Assembly (NCBI RefSeq): GCF_026711005.1
Contig: NZ_JAPPVJ010000001.1
Coordinates: forward strand, 744,001-808,000
Direction: 5' to 3'
Length of the DNA: 64,000 nt
Origin: Sphingobacterium sp. UT-1RO-CII-1
GTDB lineage: Bacteria; Bacteroidota; Bacteroidia; Sphingobacteriales; Sphingobacteriaceae
The translations under genes were made by a program, and so were the position numbers. This document shows, in pieces, positions 18,532 through 27,776 of this stretch (position 1 is the first letter of the stretch; every line of letters begins with the position of its first letter). Under the pieces are notes generated by a model that was not told where the DNA came from, ran no database searches, and was given only the letters and a program-made list of their open reading frames with translations.

Positions 18532-21345
18532 ATGTCAAACAAATCGGAAGAAAACGCCAAATCCTATATACAAATTAAAGGTGCGCGTGTGAACAACCTT
18601 AAAAATATTGATGTTAATATCCCTAAAAACAAACTTATTGTCATAACGGGTATGTCCGGTTCGGGCAAATCATCGCTCGCCTTCGACACACTTTATGCGG
18701 AGGGACAGCGTCGCTACGTAGAAAGCTTATCGGCCTATGCTCGTCAATTTATGGGGCGCATGCATAAACCTGAAGTGGATTATATAAAAGGCATTGCCCC
18801 TGCTATTGCTATTGAACAAAAGGTAATTACATCAAACCCCCGTTCTACGGTGGGGACATCAACAGAAATATACGACTATTTAAAATTATTATTTGCACGT
18901 ATAGGTAAGACATACTCCCCTATATCAGGGGATATTGTAAAAAAAGACTCTGTTTCCAGTATCATTGATGAATTGATGCTAGAGCCAGAGGACAGTACAG
19001 TGACCTTATTTGCTGGGTTGAGCGCTTCAAGCGGTAGAAAACTGAAAGAAGAACTTTCTTTACTGCTACAGAAAGGCTTTGTTCGTGTTTTATTTGAAGA
19101 CAGTATACAGAAGATAGAGGATATTATAGAAGATAAAACGATAAAAAATCGTAGCTTCAAAGATGAGGAGATACAAATTGTTATTGACCGTATACGCTTA
19201 GATAAAGAAGAAGAAACTTATAGTAGAATAGCGGATTCATTACAAACGGCATTTTTTGAAGGAAAAGGAGAGTGTTTTGTTCAAGTAAATGAAGAAAAAA
19301 AGCATTATTCAGATAAGTTTGAGTTGGACGGGATCACTTTTGAAGAGCCCACTCCTAACTTTTTCAGCTTTAATAATCCTTATGGAGCGTGTAAACGCTG
19401 TGAAGGCTATGGGAAAGTGGTGGGCATAGACCCAGACCTAGTTATTCCTGATAAAAGCAAATCGGTATATGATGGTGCAATTGCCCCTTGGCGAGGTGAA
19501 AAAATGGGCGAATGGTTGGACAAATTAATAAAAACAGCTTTAAAGTTTGATTTTCCTATACACCGTTCCTATTCGGATTTAACCAAAGAGCAACAAGAGC
19601 TGTTATGGACCGGCAATAAATATTTTGAAGGTCTGAACGACTTTTTTATCGATCTCGAAAAACAGACTTACAAAATTCAATACCGCGTAATGCTGTCGAG
19701 GTACCGAGGAAAAACCACTTGCCCGGACTGCTTAGGCACGCGTCTACGAAAAGATGCTACGTATGTAAAAATACAGGGGAAATCAATCATCGATATTGTA
19801 CTTCTCCCCCTAGATGAGGCCTTGGCGATATTTAAAGCACTTTCACTTACTGACAATGAGCAAATAATTGCTAAACGTCTTCTAGCTGAAATTATAAATA
19901 GGCTTCAATTTTTATGTGATGTAGGCTTAAGCTACCTGACCCTAAACCGTCTAAGCAACACACTATCTGGAGGGGAATCTCAACGAATCAATTTAGCAAC
20001 TTCATTAGGAAGTTCCTTAGTAGGATCTATATATGTACTCGACGAGCCTAGTATTGGCTTACATCCCCGAGACACGCAACGGCTAATCACCGTTTTAAAG
20101 TCTTTACGTGATATCGGCAATACGGTTATCGTGGTAGAGCATGAACAAGAAATGATGGAAGCTGCTGATTATTTAATCGATATTGGTCCGGAAGCTGGCG
20201 TTAATGGTGGAAAACTTGTATTTGCTGGTACTTATGATGAAATCTTGAAAGATAATAAAAGCTTAACGGGCAAATACCTAAATGGTGACCTCTTTATACC
20301 AATACCTACCCAACGTCGTAAATGGACAGAAAAACTTGTGGTCAAAGGTGCTTGGGAAAACAATCTACAGGGCATTGACGTTACATTTCCTCTTCACACT
20401 TTTACTGTGGTAACAGGTGTCTCAGGTTCAGGAAAAACCTCTTTAGTAAAGCGTATTCTTTACCCTGCACTACAAAAAGCTATTGGCAGTTATTCGGGAG
20501 AGCAAACAGGGATATTTGATAGTCTTGAGGGGGACATAGATATCATCGAGCAAGTTGAAATGATTGATCAAAACCCAATCGGCCGATCATCGAGATCAAA
20601 CCCGGTAACCTATGTAAAAGGTTGGGATGAGATACGAGCAGTTTTTGCTGCTTTACCAGCAGCAAAAGCAGCAGGCTTAAAACCATCAGCTTTCTCGTTT
20701 AATGTTGACGGAGGCCGTTGTGATATTTGCCAGGGAGATGGTGAGGTAAAAATAGAGATGCAATTTATGGCAGATATCTCTCTACCTTGCGAAGCATGTA
20801 ATGGAAAACGCTTCAAACAACATGTACTCGACGTAACGTACAACGAAAAATCTGTAGCAGACATTTTAGAACTAAGCGTGGACGAAGCTATTGTTTTCTT
20901 TGCCGACCAGCCAAAAATAATTGCCAAAATACAACCTTTACAGGATGTTGGTCTAGGCTATGTTATGTTAGGACAACGTTCCAGCACGCTTTCGGGCGGA
21001 GAAGCTCAACGTATCAAACTTGCCTCTTTCTTAATAAAAGGGAACAATAGTAAACGCACCCTCTTTATTTTTGACGAGCCGACCACAGGCTTGCATTTTC
21101 ATGACATTCAAAAATTACTAAGCGCTTTTAATGCCTTGATTAACCTGGGGAACAGCATCTTAGTCATAGAACACAATATGGAAATGATTAAAACTGCAGA
21201 TTGGGTTATCGACATTGGTCCCGAGGGAGGAAACAAAGGAGGAAAGGTTGTTTTTACGGGTACACCCGAAGAATTGATAAATTGTAACGAATCTTATACA
21301 GGGAGATTCCTTAAAAATCACTTATCTTTAACCTCTCATTCCTAA
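18532..21345 (+). CDS. uvrA: UvrABC system protein A (excinuclease ABC subunit A)
   Basis: 937 residues, full length. UvrA is the damage-sensing ABC ATPase of nucleotide excision repair and loads UvrB. Visible are Walker [10 protein letters not shown] (40-48), a zinc module CKRCEGYG...CPDCLGT, the first signature [12 protein letters not shown] with [13 protein letters not shown], a second Walker [10 protein letters not shown], the C-terminal zinc finger CDICQGDG...CEACNGKRF, and the second signature [12 protein letters not shown] with [12 protein letters not shown]. Sphingobacteriaceae often have two uvrA genes, and this one has the intact DNA-binding zinc fingers of a functional copy. pafA follows after 13 bp and may be co-transcribed. 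The promoter carries a 19-bp palindrome. Confidence 0.96.
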   Translation: MSNKSEENAKSYIQIKGARVNNLKNIDVNIPKNKLIVITGMSGSGKSSLAFDTLYAEGQRRYVESLSAYARQFMGRMHKPEVDYIKGIAPAIAIEQKVITSNPRSTVGTSTEIYDYLKLLFARIGKTYSPISGDIVKKDSVSSIIDELMLEPEDSTVTLFAGLSASSGRKLKEELSLLLQKGFVRVLFEDSIQKIEDIIEDKTIKNRSFKDEEIQIVIDRIRLDKEEETYSRIADSLQTAFFEGKGECFVQVNEEKKHYSDKFELDGITFEEPTPNFFSFNNPYGACKRCEGYGKVVGIDPDLVIPDKSKSVYDGAIAPWRGEKMGEWLDKLIKTALKFDFPIHRSYSDLTKEQQELLWTGNKYFEGLNDFFIDLEKQTYKIQYRVMLSRYRGKTTCPDCLGTRLRKDATYVKIQGKSIIDIVLLPLDEALAIFKALSLTDNEQIIAKRLLAEIINRLQFLCDVGLSYLTLNRLSNTLSGGESQRINLATSLGSSLVGSIYVLDEPSIGLHPRDTQRLITVLKSLRDIGNTVIVVEHEQEMMEAADYLIDIGPEAGVNGGKLVFAGTYDEILKDNKSLTGKYLNGDLFIPIPTQRRKWTEKLVVKGAWENNLQGIDVTFPLHTFTVVTGVSGSGKTSLVKRILYPALQKAIGSYSGEQTGIFDSLEGDIDIIEQVEMIDQNPIGRSSRSNPVTYVKGWDEIRAVFAALPAAKAAGLKPSAFSFNVDGGRCDICQGDGEVKIEMQFMADISLPCEACNGKRFKQHVLDVTYNEKSVADILELSVDEAIVFFADQPKIIAKIQPLQDVGLGYVMLGQRSSTLSGGEAQRIKLASFLIKGNNSKRTLFIFDEPTTGLHFHDIQKLLSAFNALINLGNSILVIEHNMEMIKTADWVIDIGPEGGNKGGKVVFTGTPEELINCNESYTGRFLKNHLSLTSHS

Positions 21346-21358
21346 AACGCAAATCATT

Positions 21359-22999
21359 ATGAATTGGAGATTTCTTTGTACTAGCGCACTCGCGATAATT
21401 TTTTCTTTTCAAACATATGCACAACCAAAACGCCCTAAACTAATGGTTGGATTAATGGTAGACCAGATGCGGTGGGATTACCTTTATCGTTTTGCTAATC
21501 GTTATGGAGAGGGTGGTTTTAAACGCTTATTAAATGATGGATTTTCCTGTGAAAATACCGTAATAAATTATATTCCTACTTTTACAGCTATAGGTCACAG
21601 TTCTGTTTACACAGGCTCGGTTCCCTCTATACACGGGATAGCGGGTAACGATTGGATCATACAAGCAACAGGACAACCCATGTATTGCACCCAAGATGAC
21701 TACGTAGAAGGCGTGGGGACTAATGAGCGTGATGGCAAACAATCGCCTCGAAATTTATTAACATCTACAGTAACAGATGAACTAAAGTTAGCAACCAACT
21801 TCCAGTCAAAAGTAATAGGTATTTCCATCAAAGATCGTGGCGGAATTTTACCTGCAGGACATTTTGCAAATGCAGCTTACTGGTTTGAAGCTAAATCTGG
21901 CAATTGGATAAGTAGTAGTTTTTATATGGAGCAGCTACCAGAGTGGGTAAATAGATTCAACAAAAAGAAGCTTCCTGAGCGCTATCTAAAAGAAGATTGG
22001 GCTACTTTGTATCCTATAGACACATACACACAAAGTATTGACGACGACAACCCCTACGAAGGAAAATGGCCCGGGGAAACTAGCCCTACACTCCCTAGAA
22101 AAACATCAGAGCTGATGAAAGACATAGGTTATGAACTTTTAAAAACAACACCACAGGGAAATAAATTCACACTGGATTTCGCGAAAACTGCTATTGAACA
22201 AGAGCAATTAGGGAGCAACCCTACAGGACACACAGATTTCTTATGTGTAAGCTTATCTTCCACGGATTATATCGGTCACCGTTATTCGCTATCATCTGTA
22301 GAAATTGAAGATACTTATCTACGCCTTGATCAAGAAATCGAAGAGTTCCTCAACTATTTAGATGAACATGTAGGCAAAGGTGAATATACTCTATTCCTAA
22401 CCGCAGACCATGCTGTATCTTACAACCCTATGTATTATACAGATGAACGTGGAAACGGAGGATATTTCTTTTCACGTCAAGTACAACGTGACCTGAACAC
22501 TTTATTGGAAGAAAATTTTGGCACAGACAAACTTGTTCGTAGTTTGATGAATTATCAAGTTCATTTAAATTACCCGGTGATTGATTCTTTAAAGTTAGAC
22601 CGGACTAAGGTGAAGGAAACTATTATCAAACATCTTTATACAGTAGAAGGTGTTAACTATGTGGTGGACATGGAAGGAAACCAAAATATGTTTATTCCAG
22701 CACCAATTCAAGAGAAAATTATTAACGGTTACAATCGCCGAAACAGCGGCGCTATACAGATCGTAGCGGACCCTCAATGGTATGACAGTAGCCCTCGTTC
22801 AACTGGCACCACACACGGTGTTTGGTCACCATACGACTCCCACATACCTCTAGTTTTTATGGGCTGGGGAATAAAACAAGGTGTAAGTAATAAAGCTGTT
22901 CAAATTATCGATATCGCACCGACTATATCAGCACTTCTACACATTACCGAACCCAATGGAAGTATAGGAAAACCTATTGTTGAAGTACTTGGGCAATAG
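21359..22999 (+). CDS. pafA: PafA-type alkaline phosphatase
   Basis: 546 residues with a signal peptide (cleavage near TYAQ). The active-site residues of the Elizabethkingia PafA phosphomonoesterase can be aligned by eye: D35 (metal), nucleophile T76 in YIPTFTAIGH, N97 in IAGNDW, K158 and R160 in SIKDRGG, the DY-GH pair in SSTDYIGHRYS, DH in TADHAVS, and a late H in GTTHGVW. PafA releases phosphate from many monoesters outside the cell and, unlike PhoA, resists phosphate inhibition. It follows uvrA by 13 bp, so it may share that transcript, although I see no functional reason for the pairing. Confidence 0.93.
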   Translation: MNWRFLCTSALAIIFSFQTYAQPKRPKLMVGLMVDQMRWDYLYRFANRYGEGGFKRLLNDGFSCENTVINYIPTFTAIGHSSVYTGSVPSIHGIAGNDWIIQATGQPMYCTQDDYVEGVGTNERDGKQSPRNLLTSTVTDELKLATNFQSKVIGISIKDRGGILPAGHFANAAYWFEAKSGNWISSSFYMEQLPEWVNRFNKKKLPERYLKEDWATLYPIDTYTQSIDDDNPYEGKWPGETSPTLPRKTSELMKDIGYELLKTTPQGNKFTLDFAKTAIEQEQLGSNPTGHTDFLCVSLSSTDYIGHRYSLSSVEIEDTYLRLDQEIEEFLNYLDEHVGKGEYTLFLTADHAVSYNPMYYTDERGNGGYFFSRQVQRDLNTLLEENFGTDKLVRSLMNYQVHLNYPVIDSLKLDRTKVKETIIKHLYTVEGVNYVVDMEGNQNMFIPAPIQEKIINGYNRRNSGAIQIVADPQWYDSSPRSTGTTHGVWSPYDSHIPLVFMGWGIKQGVSNKAVQIIDIAPTISALLHITEPNGSIGKPIVEVLGQ

Positions 23000-23022
23000 T
23001 TTATTAAAAGAACTTATTTGCG

Positions 23023-23030
23023 TATCTTTG
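23023..23030 (+). promoter_or_regulatory. -7 box of the Rrf2 gene
   Basis: TATCTTTG matches the consensus and lies 30 nt before the ATG at 23061, giving a leader of ordinary length. Confidence 0.5.
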
Positions 23031-23060
23031 CGGAAGTACAGAATTTTTAAGAACTAATTT

Positions 23061-23510
23061 ATGCTTTCTAAGAAAACAAAATATGCAATTAAGGCCTTAA
23101 TGGTGTTAGGTCGTAATTATGGCAATGATCCTATGCAGATTGTTAAGATAGCAGAGGAAGAGCGCATTCCCAAAAAGTTCTTAGAGCAGATACTTTTAGA
23201 AATGCGGAATGCTGGTATTCTGTATTCCAAGAAAGGTGCTGGAGGGGGATATAGTCTGAATAAAGCACCCGAAGACATTTACCTATCACAGGTTATGCGA
23301 CTCATTGATGGCCCGATTGCCTTACTTCCTTGCGTGAGCTTAAACTTTTATCGCCCGTGTGATGAATGCGTTGAAGAACACGCCTGTGGTATTCGTGACA
23401 CTTTCATTGATGTAAGAAACGCTATGCTGCAAATTTTAAATGACACAAATATCGCTCAGCTTATTGATAAGGAAAAAAGATTGTCTTTTAACTTAGAAGT
23501 AGAAGAATAA
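23061..23510 (+). CDS. Rrf2 family transcriptional regulator
   Basis: 149 residues. The winged-helix N-terminus starts with MLSKKTKYAIKALMVLG, the recognition region includes PKKFLEQILLEMRNAGIL, and the wing is KKGAGGGYSL. Four cysteines (C91, C100, C103, C109) sit where IscR-type members bind an Fe-S cluster, although the spacing differs from the IscR C-x5-C-x5-C pattern. It is probably a cytosolic sensor of iron-sulfur, redox or cysteine status. No isc, suf or cys genes are adjacent, so the regulon is unknown. A long perfect hairpin follows the stop. Confidence 0.9.
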   Translation: MLSKKTKYAIKALMVLGRNYGNDPMQIVKIAEEERIPKKFLEQILLEMRNAGILYSKKGAGGGYSLNKAPEDIYLSQVMRLIDGPIALLPCVSLNFYRPCDECVEEHACGIRDTFIDVRNAMLQILNDTNIAQLIDKEKRLSFNLEVEE

Positions 23511-23527
23511 AAGGTATTAATTTAGTA

Positions 23528-23565
23528 TAAACTACCGTTTGTTTTCAAAAACAAACGGTAGTTTA
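23528..23565. terminator. Bidirectional terminator between the Rrf2 gene and murF
   Basis: An 18-bp perfect inverted repeat (arms 23528-23545 and 23548-23565) has A/T-rich bases at both outer ends. It separates two convergent genes and fits a terminator for both. Confidence 0.75.
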
Positions 23566-23591
23566 GTTTCCTGACTAAAACACAAAAAACT

Positions 23592-24893
23592 TTATAAAAG
23601 GTCAATAAGGTTTTCAAAAGCCATTCCTCTCGATGCTTTTAACAACACGGTACTATCCTTAATTGGAGAATTGGACAAGCCCTTTTTAGCATCATTAATA
23701 TCTCTATAGAATTCGGCTCTCTCATTCTGTAGCGAAAAAAACATCTCTCCAACAAATATCACTCTACTCAATCCTAGACTTAGTGCTTTATCTAAAACAC
23801 GTTGGTGTTCACCTTTTGATTCTTCTCCCATTTCAAACATATCTCCTAAAACAGCTACTTTATAAGTAGACTTTAAATGAGATAAATTATCTAACGCGGC
23901 TAACATACTACTCGAATTCGCATTATAATAATCTGCAATAATTCGATTTGTAGCAGTTTGAATCACTTGAGATCGATTATTTGTTGGTTTATAAATGTTT
24001 AAGCCTTTATTTATTTGTTCAGCTGTCAGTCCAAAATGATTTCCAACAGCAACTGAAGCTAAAATGTTTTCCAGATTATAAGTACCGGTAAGGTGGGTGT
24101 CAGCTGTATATTGATTAATAGCACCTTTCTTTTGCCAACAAACAGACAACATTGGATCAGCAGAAATCAATGTTCCCGTTATATCTTTTCCGGAACCTAA
24201 GCCGTAAGTTACCACTTCCTTCATCGACAAACCACCCAGCATATGGTGTAAGTGCTCATTATCCGCTTGTAAAAACAAAGTTCCTCCCTGATTTGATAGA
24301 TAGTGATACAACTCAGCCTTTGTACTCTTTACTCCTTCAAAAGAGCCAAACCCTTCCAAATGCGCTTTACCTACATTTGTAATCAAACCATGACTGGGTT
24401 GGGCAATGCGGCACAAAAAATCTATTTCTCCCGGATGATTTGCCCCCATTTCTATTACCGCAATCTCTACCTCCTCGTCAATGCTTAATAATGTTAAAGG
24501 AACACCTATATGATTATTTAAGTTACCAGCGGTAGAAAACGTATTAAACCGAACAGAAAGTACAGAATTTAATAATTCTTTCGTTGTTGTCTTCCCATTT
24601 GTTCCGGTAATTCCAATAATCGGGATACGCAATTGACTTCTATGCACCTTGGCCAACTCTTGTAAAGATTGCAGCACATTGCTTACTACGATATATCGCT
24701 CATCTTTCGCATATTCTTCTTCATCTATAACAACTACTTTTGCTCCTTTTTCCAAAGCTAAATCAGCAAATTGATTAGCATTAAACCGATCACCTTTCAA
24801 AGCAAAAAACATAGAATTAGGCGCTATATTTCTTGTGTCTGTTGAAATAACGGGGTGTTTTTTATAAAGCTTGTAAAGTTCGTTATTGTTCAT
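23592..24893 (-). CDS. murF: UDP-N-acetylmuramoyl-tripeptide--D-alanyl-D-alanine ligase
   Basis: 433 residues from the ATG at 24893. The in-frame TTG at 24905 is less likely. MurF is the cytosolic Mur ligase that adds D-Ala-D-Ala to UDP-MurNAc-tripeptide. Seen: N-terminal VISTDTRNIAPNSMFFALKGDRFN, P-loop GITGTNGKTTTKELL, central VIEMGANHPGEIDFLCRIAQP and NVGKAHLEGFGS, and C-terminal ADYYNANSSSMLAALD with VLGDMFEMGEES. It is away from the division/cell-wall cluster, which is usual in Bacteroidota, where murF can be isolated. A TACTTTTG box lies 23 nt upstream. Confidence 0.95.
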   Translation of the reverse strand: MNNNELYKLYKKHPVISTDTRNIAPNSMFFALKGDRFNANQFADLALEKGAKVVVIDEEEYAKDERYIVVSNVLQSLQELAKVHRSQLRIPIIGITGTNGKTTTKELLNSVLSVRFNTFSTAGNLNNHIGVPLTLLSIDEEVEIAVIEMGANHPGEIDFLCRIAQPSHGLITNVGKAHLEGFGSFEGVKSTKAELYHYLSNQGGTLFLQADNEHLHHMLGGLSMKEVVTYGLGSGKDITGTLISADPMLSVCWQKKGAINQYTADTHLTGTYNLENILASVAVGNHFGLTAEQINKGLNIYKPTNNRSQVIQTATNRIIADYYNANSSSMLAALDNLSHLKSTYKVAVLGDMFEMGEESKGEHQRVLDKALSLGLSRVIFVGEMFFSLQNERAEFYRDINDAKKGLSNSPIKDSTVLLKASRGMAFENLIDLL

Positions 24894-24916
24894 GATTAAC
24901 CTCAATTCCGTATGCT

Positions 24917-24924
24917 CAAAAGTA
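24917..24924 (-). promoter_or_regulatory. -7 box of murF
   Basis: TACTTTTG matches TAnnTTTG, 23 nt before the ATG at 24893. It lies immediately after the T-run of the upstream gene's terminator. Confidence 0.5.
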
Positions 24925-24925
24925 A

Positions 24926-24977
24926 TAAAAAAACTCGCATAGACTTCACTCTAAAAAAGAATGCGGTCACATGCGAG
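24926..24977 (-). terminator. Intrinsic terminator of the SMP-30-like gene
   Basis: On the minus strand CTCGCAT (24977-24971) pairs with ATGCGAG (24940-24934) across a 30-nt loop and is followed by at least seven T. It lies 34 bp past the stop at 25011 and directly abuts the murF promoter. Confidence 0.6.
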
Positions 24978-25010
24978 CTTCTATTTTCTCTAACAGCTCC
25001 AAAAAATCTA

Positions 25011-25883
25011 TTACTTCAATTTATAAGCTTTTACACTATTACTATTAAATGTAGGTATGTACAGTGTGTTTGCTTCAGCATTAAAACCTAAATCAGCTGT
25101 GTTCATGACTCCACGTGTATCCTGTAACTTCTCTATCTCGCCATTGGCTTTAACATAATAGATCAATCCTGCCCAACAAGTAACTAAAAAGTCTCCCTCA
25201 CCTACAGGCTCAAGACCATCACCGCCCTCTTCTAATCCCTTAGCAACAATACTTACCGTTTTATCAGCTTCAATTTTCCACAGTTCGGGCCCTACTAAAG
25301 CATACAGGCTACCATCTAAAAATTTCAGACCATTTACAGCTACTGCACTATCTATATATAAACTAACATTATCATTTTCAATAAGGTGTATTTTATTCGT
25401 ACGTGTATCCGAAACGAAAACACGCCCCTGATTATCCACAGTTATATCATTCAGCATAACAGCTCCCGGCACCTCCACCTTGCTCACCTCCTTTCCTGAA
25501 CTTACGTCAATCGCAGAAACGGAGGTCAAATCAGCCACATACAACAGGTTTTCATGTAACCCTAATCCTTTAGGTGCATCCATTCCCGTAAACCACTCTT
25601 TATTTTTTATACTCCCATCTATATTTAAAACAGCAATCCCGCCTTTGCCATCCCTCTCCATAGCATCGCCATCAATAAGCGAGACATATAAAACTTGATC
25701 TTTAGCCGAATAAAGAACGGACTCCGGAGTCGGCAGATCTTTCGTTTCCCACACTTCTTCTAATTGGTATTTTGTACCTTGTTCATTTGCCTGTACAGGG
25801 GTTTCTTTTTTTTTAGTCTCTCCTTGCATACAAGAAGTAAAACCCATCGAGAGTGTCAGACACACTACAAATAAATTTTTCAT
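25011..25883 (-). CDS. SMP-30/gluconolactonase-like beta-propeller lipoprotein
   Basis: 290 residues. The N-terminus MKNLFVVCLTLSMGFTSCMQ is a lipoprotein signal with the lipid-bearing Cys at residue 18. The rest has the repeated strand pattern of a six-bladed propeller (ESVLYSAKDQVLYVSL, LNDITVDNQGRVFVSDTRTNKI, VNGLKFLDGSLYALVG, LGFNAEANTLYIPTFNSNSV), as in SMP-30/gluconolactonase and NHL proteins. A lactonase activity is possible but not shown, and many such lipoproteins are only binding proteins. It is divergent from uxaC across 410 bp, a hint of a role in sugar-acid metabolism that I cannot prove. Confidence 0.75.
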   Translation of the reverse strand: MKNLFVVCLTLSMGFTSCMQGETKKKETPVQANEQGTKYQLEEVWETKDLPTPESVLYSAKDQVLYVSLIDGDAMERDGKGGIAVLNIDGSIKNKEWFTGMDAPKGLGLHENLLYVADLTSVSAIDVSSGKEVSKVEVPGAVMLNDITVDNQGRVFVSDTRTNKIHLIENDNVSLYIDSAVAVNGLKFLDGSLYALVGPELWKIEADKTVSIVAKGLEEGGDGLEPVGEGDFLVTCWAGLIYYVKANGEIEKLQDTRGVMNTADLGFNAEANTLYIPTFNSNSVKAYKLK

Positions 25884-26293
25884 ATATATAAAATTTGATT
25901 TTCATCTACTATATGGAATATCTGTTTCTTTTATTTATTGTTATTGTGTTTTAAAAACATGGATATTTCATATATATAATTATTTCATGAGCTTATAAGT
26001 GCGGTTTAATTTTCAACTACCCTATGAGATACCGATATTATCCGGATAAGTCATTTAACGCTAATAAATCGTTCTTTAAAATCATACCATCCATTAAAGA
26101 GTATTACCTTCCATAGCTATCTCTTTTACACCAAAGAAGGGTTTTTAACAGTTTGTCTATAAAATTAGTAGAATAAAAATACAATATAAGTATTAAACAT
26201 CAATCGTTTTCGTAAATTATTTTTACATAATTATAGTATTATTGTTAAATAATTTTAAGTTTTGATAGAAATTCGCAATTAAGATTAGCAAAC
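25884..26293. other. Divergent intergenic region between the SMP-30-like gene and uxaC
   Basis: 410 bp of AT-rich DNA without a coding frame. It holds a 12-bp palindrome TTATCCGGATAA (26038-26049) and the 19-bp motif at 26200-26218 that recurs at 49505-49523. Clear TAnnTTTG boxes are lacking. The closest is TAAGTTTTG about 30 bp before uxaC, with one extra base. Confidence 0.5.
26200..26218. repeat. 19-bp motif shared with the polysaccharide locus (copy 1)
   Basis: TCAATCGTTTTCGTAAATT occurs here, 75 bp before uxaC, and identically at 49505-49523, about 117 bp before the ECF sigma gene. Both are promoter regions of carbohydrate-related genes, so a shared regulator site is possible. Confidence 0.5.
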
Positions 26294-27697
26294 ATGAAAT
26301 TTTTAGGAGACAACTTTTTATTACAGAGTGATATTGCCGAAGAATTATACCATGCATATGTAAAGGATTTGCCCATTATAGATTATCATAATCATTTACC
26401 TCCAGTTGATGTTGCCGGCAACATCAATTTCAAAAACCTAACAGAGGCTTGGTTGTATGGCGATCATTATAAATGGAGAGCAATGCGTACAAACGGTATT
26501 GACGAGCACTACATTACCGGCAATGCTTCAGATGAAGAAAAATTCATGAAATGGGCAGAGACCATCCCTTACACGATGAGAAACCCACTTTATCACTGGA
26601 CACATCTAGAGCTACAGCGTTATTTCGGCATCGACGAATTGCTCACCCCTTCTTCTGCAGCACGCATTTATGAAAATGCGAGCGCCCAATTAAAGGCAGA
26701 TACACACAGTAGTCAAAACCTTCTGAAACAGATGAAGGTTGAAGTAATATGTACTACAGATGATCCTATAGACTCTTTAGAACATCATCAAGCATTCGCT
26801 AAGCAAAATGCTTCTTTTCAGATGTTTCCAGCGTTCCGACCTGATAAAGCAATGGCTATTGAGAACCTAACCAACTTTAACAACTATCTAGAGCAGCTAG
26901 AGAAGGTTAGCGGCATCTCCATTAACTCATTCCAGAGCTACTTAGATGCATTACACGCAAGACATGATTTTTTTGCTAGCCAAGGATGTTGCGTGTCTGA
27001 TCATGGACTATCCCATGTATACGCTGAAGAATATACAGAAAGCGAAATCGTCGCCATTTTTGAAAGAGCAATACATCAAAAAAGTCTTTCAGAATTAGAA
27101 GTGCTAAAATTCAAATCAGCTATGTTAGTTTACTTCGCTGAATGGGATTTTGAAAAAAACTGGGTTCAACAATATCATGTAGGAGCTTTCAGAAACACAA
27201 ACAGTCGTATGTTTTCAAAAATGGGTGCTGATAGCGGCTGGGACAGTATAGGTGATTTTAAACAAGGAGCTGCATTATGTAAATTTTTAGACCGGTTGGA
27301 TAAGAAAGAAAAACTTACGAAAACAATTATTTACAATTTAAACTCAGCAGATAACGACTTATTTGCTGCCATGACAGGTAACTTTAATGATGGCACTGTT
27401 ATTGGCAAAGTACAATATGGTTCAGCCTGGTGGTTCCATGATCAATTAGATGGAATGACAAAACAAATCAACTCTTTATCCAACATAGGACTTATAAGCC
27501 GATTCATTGGGATGCTTACAGATTCGCGCAGCTTGTTGTCCTTCCCTCGCCATGAATACTTTAGACGTCTATTATGCAACATCTTTGCTGAGGATATCAA
27601 GCAAGGTATTATACCTAACGATATTCCTTTTATTGGACAAATGCTCGCAGACATTTGTTATCATAATGCAAAAGCCTACTTTCCTTTCAAAAAATAG
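26294..27697 (+). CDS. uxaC: Glucuronate isomerase
   Basis: 467 residues, normal length. UxaC (amidohydrolase superfamily) interconverts D-glucuronate/D-fructuronate and D-galacturonate/D-tagaturonate in the cytosol. Signatures: FLLQSDIAEELYHAYVKDLPIIDYHNHLPP with the early HxH metal motif (HNH), YGDHYKWRAMR, CTTDDPIDSLEHH, FQMFPAFRPDKAM, VSDHGLSHVY, QYHVGAFRNTNSRMF and the C-terminal GMLTDSRSLLSFPRHEYFRR. No uxaB, uxuA or kdg genes are in the window, so it is a lone enzyme here. A terminator hairpin follows. Confidence 0.97.
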   Translation: MKFLGDNFLLQSDIAEELYHAYVKDLPIIDYHNHLPPVDVAGNINFKNLTEAWLYGDHYKWRAMRTNGIDEHYITGNASDEEKFMKWAETIPYTMRNPLYHWTHLELQRYFGIDELLTPSSAARIYENASAQLKADTHSSQNLLKQMKVEVICTTDDPIDSLEHHQAFAKQNASFQMFPAFRPDKAMAIENLTNFNNYLEQLEKVSGISINSFQSYLDALHARHDFFASQGCCVSDHGLSHVYAEEYTESEIVAIFERAIHQKSLSELEVLKFKSAMLVYFAEWDFEKNWVQQYHVGAFRNTNSRMFSKMGADSGWDSIGDFKQGAALCKFLDRLDKKEKLTKTIIYNLNSADNDLFAAMTGNFNDGTVIGKVQYGSAWWFHDQLDGMTKQINSLSNIGLISRFIGMLTDSRSLLSFPRHEYFRRLLCNIFAEDIKQGIIPNDIPFIGQMLADICYHNAKAYFPFKK

Positions 27698-27716
27698 ACT
27701 TAAAAATAAAGCAGTC

Positions 27717-27753
27717 AAATAAAGATAAGATAGCGTATGTCTTATCTTTATTT
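27717..27753. terminator. Bidirectional terminator between uxaC and the TonB receptor gene
   Basis: A 14-bp perfect stem (AAATAAAGATAAGA with its complement) and a 9-nt loop lie between two convergent stop codons. The A/T-rich ends can serve as U-tracts in both directions. Confidence 0.75.
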
Positions 27754-27776
27754 TCACTTCGATAGAAAACACTTCC

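Noticed and set aside
26038..26049. TTATCCGGATAA palindrome in the uxaC upstream region as an operator
   Set aside because: A 12-bp palindrome alone, with no partner site or nearby regulator gene, is too weak to report as a separate finding.
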